In this document: positions 61,306-64,000 of the stretch, in pieces | How positions within the stretch are numbered: position 1 is the stretch's first letter | How the letters are laid out: each line of letters opens with the position of its first letter | Source: Amycolatopsis azurea DSM 43854 | Lineage (GTDB): Bacteria > Actinomycetota > Actinomycetes > Mycobacteriales > Pseudonocardiaceae | Assembly: GCF_001995215.1 (NCBI RefSeq) | Contig: NZ_MUXN01000023.1 | Coordinates: 166,748-230,747, forward strand | Length of the DNA stretch: 64,000 nt | Direction: 5' to 3' | Notes under the pieces: generated by a model | Told to the model about the DNA's origin: nothing | Database searches by the model: none | Seen by the model: the letters and a program-made list of their open reading frames with translations, nothing else | Translations under genes and position numbers: made by a program

Positions 61306-62622
61306 ATGCCAGGCCCCCAGCTGAGCGCACTCGATGTCGCTTTCCTTTGCATGGAAAGCGAAACGACGCCCATGCACATGGGCGCGGTGGTCACCTTCCG
61401 TCCGCACGGGCAGGTGCACGCGCGCAAGCTGACCGCGCTGCTCGCCGAACGGGCCGCGCTGCTCCCGAAGCTGCGTCAGCGCCCTCGCACCGCGCTGTTC
61501 CCGCCCGGCGCCGCCATCTGGGCCGAAGACCCGGATTTCGTTGCCAGTGAACATATCTCACATCACCACCTGAGCTCCCTGTACGAACCGGACCCACTCT
61601 CCGCCTACGCGTCGCGGTGGATGGGACGGCCGCTCGACACCGGAAAACCCTTGTGGGACTTGCATCTCGTCACCGGGCTGCCGGACGGCGAGTTCGCGTT
61701 GCTGCTGAAGCTGCACCACGCGCTCACCGACGGAGCGGGCGCGTACGCCGTCGCCGTCGGTCTGCTCGACGGGCTCCCGCGGGCGACGAAGCGCTCGCAC
61801 AGCGGCGCCGAACCGCCCGCCCCACGCTCCCCTGTGGACGCGGTCAAGGACGCGCTCGGCGCCACCCTGGCCCAGGCCGGGGAGACGGCCGGGATCGCCT
61901 CTTCCGTCGTCCGCGCCACCCGTTCGCCGCTGTCCCCGATCAGCGCGCCGCCGTCGACGGAACGACGGCTCGGTTTCGTCCGGCTGGACACCGGTGAGAT
62001 CCGGCGGATCCGCCGGTCCCACGGCGGTACCGCCAACGATGTCGTGCTGGCGATCCTCAGTGGCGCGCTGCGCGAGTGGATGATCAACCGCGGTCAGCGC
62101 GCCGACGACCGGACGCTGCGGGCGCTCATCCCGGTCAGCGTGCGCGGGCGGTCCGCCGAGCAGCTCGGCGGCAACAAGCTGTCCGGCTATCTCTGCGAAC
62201 TGCCGGTCGGCCTCGACGACCCGGTGGACCGACTGCTGGCCGTCCAGCGCGAGATGAGCCGGAACAAGGCCGCGGGCCCCGGCCGGGGCGCGGGCGCGTT
62301 CCCGCTGCTCGCCGACCGGATGCCGCCGATGCTGCACCGGCTCGGCAGCAAGGCCGCCGGGCTGGCCGCGCCGCTGCTGTTCGACCTCGTGGTCACCACG
62401 GTGCCGGTGCCGCCCAACCGGCTCAGCCTCGACGGGACGAAGATCGAAGGCGTGTACCCGTTCGTGCCGCTGGCGCCGCGGCAGGCGGTCGGGATCGCGG
62501 TGGCGACCTACCGCGACTCCGTCCACATCGGACTTCAGGCGAACGGGGCGGCGGTTTCGGACGTGGGCTCGCTGCGGGACGGCGTGCTCAAGTCGGCCGC
62601 GCGCCTGCTGGACACGGCTTAG
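61306..62622 (+). CDS. WS/DGAT wax ester synthase / diacylglycerol acyltransferase
   Basis: This is a 438-residue acyltransferase from ATG 61306 (MPGPQLSALDVAFLCME). The catalytic HHxxxDG motif is KLHHALTDG, near residue 143. The C-terminal DUF1298 part holds PVSVRGRSAEQLGGNKLSGYLCELPV. It should join acyl-CoA to diacylglycerol or a fatty alcohol to make storage lipid. The 5' extension of the frame to 61264 has no ribosome site. Confidence 0.93.
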   Translation: MPGPQLSALDVAFLCMESETTPMHMGAVVTFRPHGQVHARKLTALLAERAALLPKLRQRPRTALFPPGAAIWAEDPDFVASEHISHHHLSSLYEPDPLSAYASRWMGRPLDTGKPLWDLHLVTGLPDGEFALLLKLHHALTDGAGAYAVAVGLLDGLPRATKRSHSGAEPPAPRSPVDAVKDALGATLAQAGETAGIASSVVRATRSPLSPISAPPSTERRLGFVRLDTGEIRRIRRSHGGTANDVVLAILSGALREWMINRGQRADDRTLRALIPVSVRGRSAEQLGGNKLSGYLCELPVGLDDPVDRLLAVQREMSRNKAAGPGRGAGAFPLLADRMPPMLHRLGSKAAGLAAPLLFDLVVTTVPVPPNRLSLDGTKIEGVYPFVPLAPRQAVGIAVATYRDSVHIGLQANGAAVSDVGSLRDGVLKSAARLLDTA

Positions 62623-62682
62623 CGCGTGACCTGAAAGGCCTTTCCCGTCGCTTGGGGCCCGGGGGTGGCGCTGACGTGATGC

Positions 62683-62735
62683 GTCGCGAAAGCCACTTTC
62701 GGGACGTCTGACGTCCCGAAAGTGGCTTTCGCGAC
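62683..62735. repeat. perfect 25-bp inverted repeat (hairpin A)
   Basis: The arms 62683-62707 and 62711-62735 are exact reverse complements around a 3-nt loop (CTG). The core is GAAAGCCACTTTCGGGAC. It lies 61 bp after the acyltransferase stop, in a 335-bp gap (62623-62957) with no gene. It may act as a bidirectional terminator. The core GAAAG-N3-CTTTC is itself palindromic, so each arm can fold alone. Confidence 0.75.
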
Positions 62736-62853
62736 ACCTTTGGGTCTGGACCTCGGCGATCGCGGTCACTGCGAAGGCAAATGCGGCGGGTGAAGTGATG
62801 CGAAGACTGGATCACTGGCGCCGTGAGTGTGGATCGGGAGCTGGGACGGCGGC

Positions 62854-62906
62854 GTTGTGAAAGCCACTTTCGCAACGTTGAAGGTTGCGAAAGTGGCTTT
62901 CACAAC
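62854..62906. repeat. perfect 23-bp inverted repeat (hairpin B)
   Basis: The arms 62854-62876 and 62884-62906 are exact reverse complements around a 7-nt loop. They share the core GAAAGCCACTTTCG with hairpin A, 120 bp away, but differ in the flanks (GTTGT versus GTCGC), with matching changes in both arms. It lies 52 bp downstream of the DAHP synthase stop. No open frame is seen between the two hairpins. Confidence 0.75.
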
Positions 62907-62957
62907 ATCCCGAGCCCAGCCGAAGACTTGCCCGAGACGCACTCGAGAAACCCGCGA

Positions 62958-64000
62958 TCAGCCGCGCAGCATCTCCGCGACCAGGAACGCCAGTTCCAGC
63001 GACTGCTGCGTGTTCAGGCGCGGGTCGCACGCGGTCTCGTACCGGCCCGAAAGATCCAGGTCCGAGATCTCCTGCGCGCCGCCGAGGCACTCGGTGACGT
63101 CCTCGCCGGTGAGTTCGACGTGGATGCCGCCCGGGTAGGTGCCGAGCTTGCGGTGCACCTCGAAGAAGCCCTGGACCTCGTCCACGATCCGGTCGAAGTG
63201 CCGGGTCTTGTACCCGGTCGACGCCTCGTGGGTGTTGCCGTGCATCGGGTCGCACTGCCAGATGACCTTGTGCCCGGACGCTTCGACCTTCTCGACGATC
63301 GCGGGCAGCACCTCACGGACCTTGCCGTTGCCCATCCGGGCGATCAGCGTCAGGCGGCCGGGCTCGTTGCGCGGGTCGAGCCGCCGGACGTACTCGACGG
63401 CCTGTTCGGGCGTGGTCGTCGGGCCGATCTTGAGACCGATCGGGTTGGCCAGCAGTTCGGCGAAGGCGATGTGCGCGCCGTCGAGCTGCCGGGTCCGCTC
63501 GCCCACCCACAGGAAGTGCGAGGACAGGTTGTACAGCTTGGGGTTCGCCGCGTCCGCGCGGTCCATCCGCAGCATGGAGCGCTCGTAGTCCAGGAGCAGC
63601 GCCTCGTGGCTGGCGAAGATCTCGGTGGACTGGAGCGAGGTGTCGGTGACGCCGCAGGCCGACATGAACCGCAGGCCGCGGTCGATCTCCGCGGCCAGTG
63701 CCTCGTAGCGCTCGCTGGCGGGCGAGGACTTCACGAAGTCCTTGTTCCAGTCGTGCACCTGGTGCAGGTCGGCCATGCCGGCGCCGGTGAGCGCGCGGAC
63801 GAGGTTCATCGCGGCGCCCGCGTTGGCGTAGGCGCGGATCATCCGGCCGGGGTCGGGCACGCGGAGTTCGGGCTTCGCGACGAGCGAGTTGATGATGTCG
63901 CCGCGGTACACCGGCAGGCCGAGCGCGTCGGTGGACGCCGAACGCGGCTTCGCGTACTGGCCCGCGATCCGGCCGACCTTCACCACCGGCAGGCTCGCGC
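62958..64000 (-). CDS. aroG: class II DAHP synthase (partial, 5' end beyond the window)
   Basis: The C-terminal ~346 residues of a class II 3-deoxy-D-arabino-heptulosonate-7-phosphate synthase are present, the first step of the shikimate pathway. Visible blocks are KVGRIAGQYAKPRS, TEIFASHEALLLDYE, HFLWVGERTRQLDGAHI, GLKIGPTTTPEQAVEY and WQCDPMHGNTHEA. These hold metal and PEP/erythrose-4-phosphate ligands. The frame stays open at 64000, so the start lies outside. The usual length is about 460 residues. Confidence 0.95.
   Translation of the reverse strand, partial: ASLPVVKVGRIAGQYAKPRSASTDALGLPVYRGDIINSLVAKPELRVPDPGRMIRAYANAGAAMNLVRALTGAGMADLHQVHDWNKDFVKSSPASERYEALAAEIDRGLRFMSACGVTDTSLQSTEIFASHEALLLDYERSMLRMDRADAANPKLYNLSSHFLWVGERTRQLDGAHIAFAELLANPIGLKIGPTTTPEQAVEYVRRLDPRNEPGRLTLIARMGNGKVREVLPAIVEKVEASGHKVIWQCDPMHGNTHEASTGYKTRHFDRIVDEVQGFFEVHRKLGTYPGGIHVELTGEDVTECLGGAQEISDLDLSGRYETACDPRLNTQQSLELAFLVAEMLRG

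Overview
The window is GC-rich, densely coded actinobacterial chromosome. It most resembles Amycolatopsis or a close Pseudonocardiaceae relative. The grounds are the ftsZ-pgeF-yggS-sepF-yggT-wag31 division cluster, two F420-type LLM oxidoreductases, a SAM-IV riboswitch, an ultrashort ileS T-box, a 13E12-type HNH gene, a sigK-rskA locus with its lipid-modification partners, and frequent GTG starts. Taxonomy is inferred from content only. I found no tRNA, rRNA, CRISPR array, insertion sequence or prophage.

1-25 kb is mostly accessory metabolism and regulation. It holds a MoxR/VWA pair, an exporter with a divergent WYL regulator, a secreted four-cysteine peptide, an aldo/keto reductase, a methyltransferase, an MFS-TetR-LLM run and a PucR regulator. 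It continues with a Tat-targeted molybdenum hydroxylase pair (large subunit first), an ECF sigma factor divergent from its membrane anti-sigma factor, and a degenerate ROK regulator next to a DasR-type operator. Then come divergent pairs with visible operators (MarR/PPOX, TetR/thioesterase), a HAD phosphoglucomutase plus GH65 disaccharide phosphorylase operon, and a Ppx/GppA protein.

25-46 kb holds an F420 oxidoreductase, a 1103-residue tandem DUF885 protein, and rluD-lspA translationally coupled. It also holds a class V aminotransferase under a SAM-IV riboswitch, an M23 peptidase, a K+/H+ antiporter, a MecA-like penicillin-binding protein and ileS under an Ile T-box. A short island follows with an apparently truncated Imm21-like gene and a 13E12/DUF222 HNH nuclease carrying a LexA box.

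46-55 kb is the cell-division block, transcribed right to left. 55-60.4 kb is the sigK regulon: rskA, sigK, DUF1365 and an FAD oxidoreductase on the minus strand, with a cyclopropane synthase homologue and a DUF1295 protein on the plus strand. A SigK-like promoter abuts the synthase. ftsQ is not next to ftsZ; the sigK locus lies there instead. The window ends with a DinB-like protein, a WS/DGAT acyltransferase and the C-terminal part of class II DAHP synthase.

The most notable non-coding signal is a set of long, nearly or fully perfect inverted repeats, with arms up to 25 bp, placed just after genes. Two of them, 120 bp apart, share a core. I saw no obvious new defence or biosynthetic system. 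The less ordinary items are the hairpin families, the overlapping-start-codon operator, the DUF885 fusion, the riboswitch-controlled aminotransferase and the SOS-controlled 13E12 gene beside a truncated immunity-like gene.
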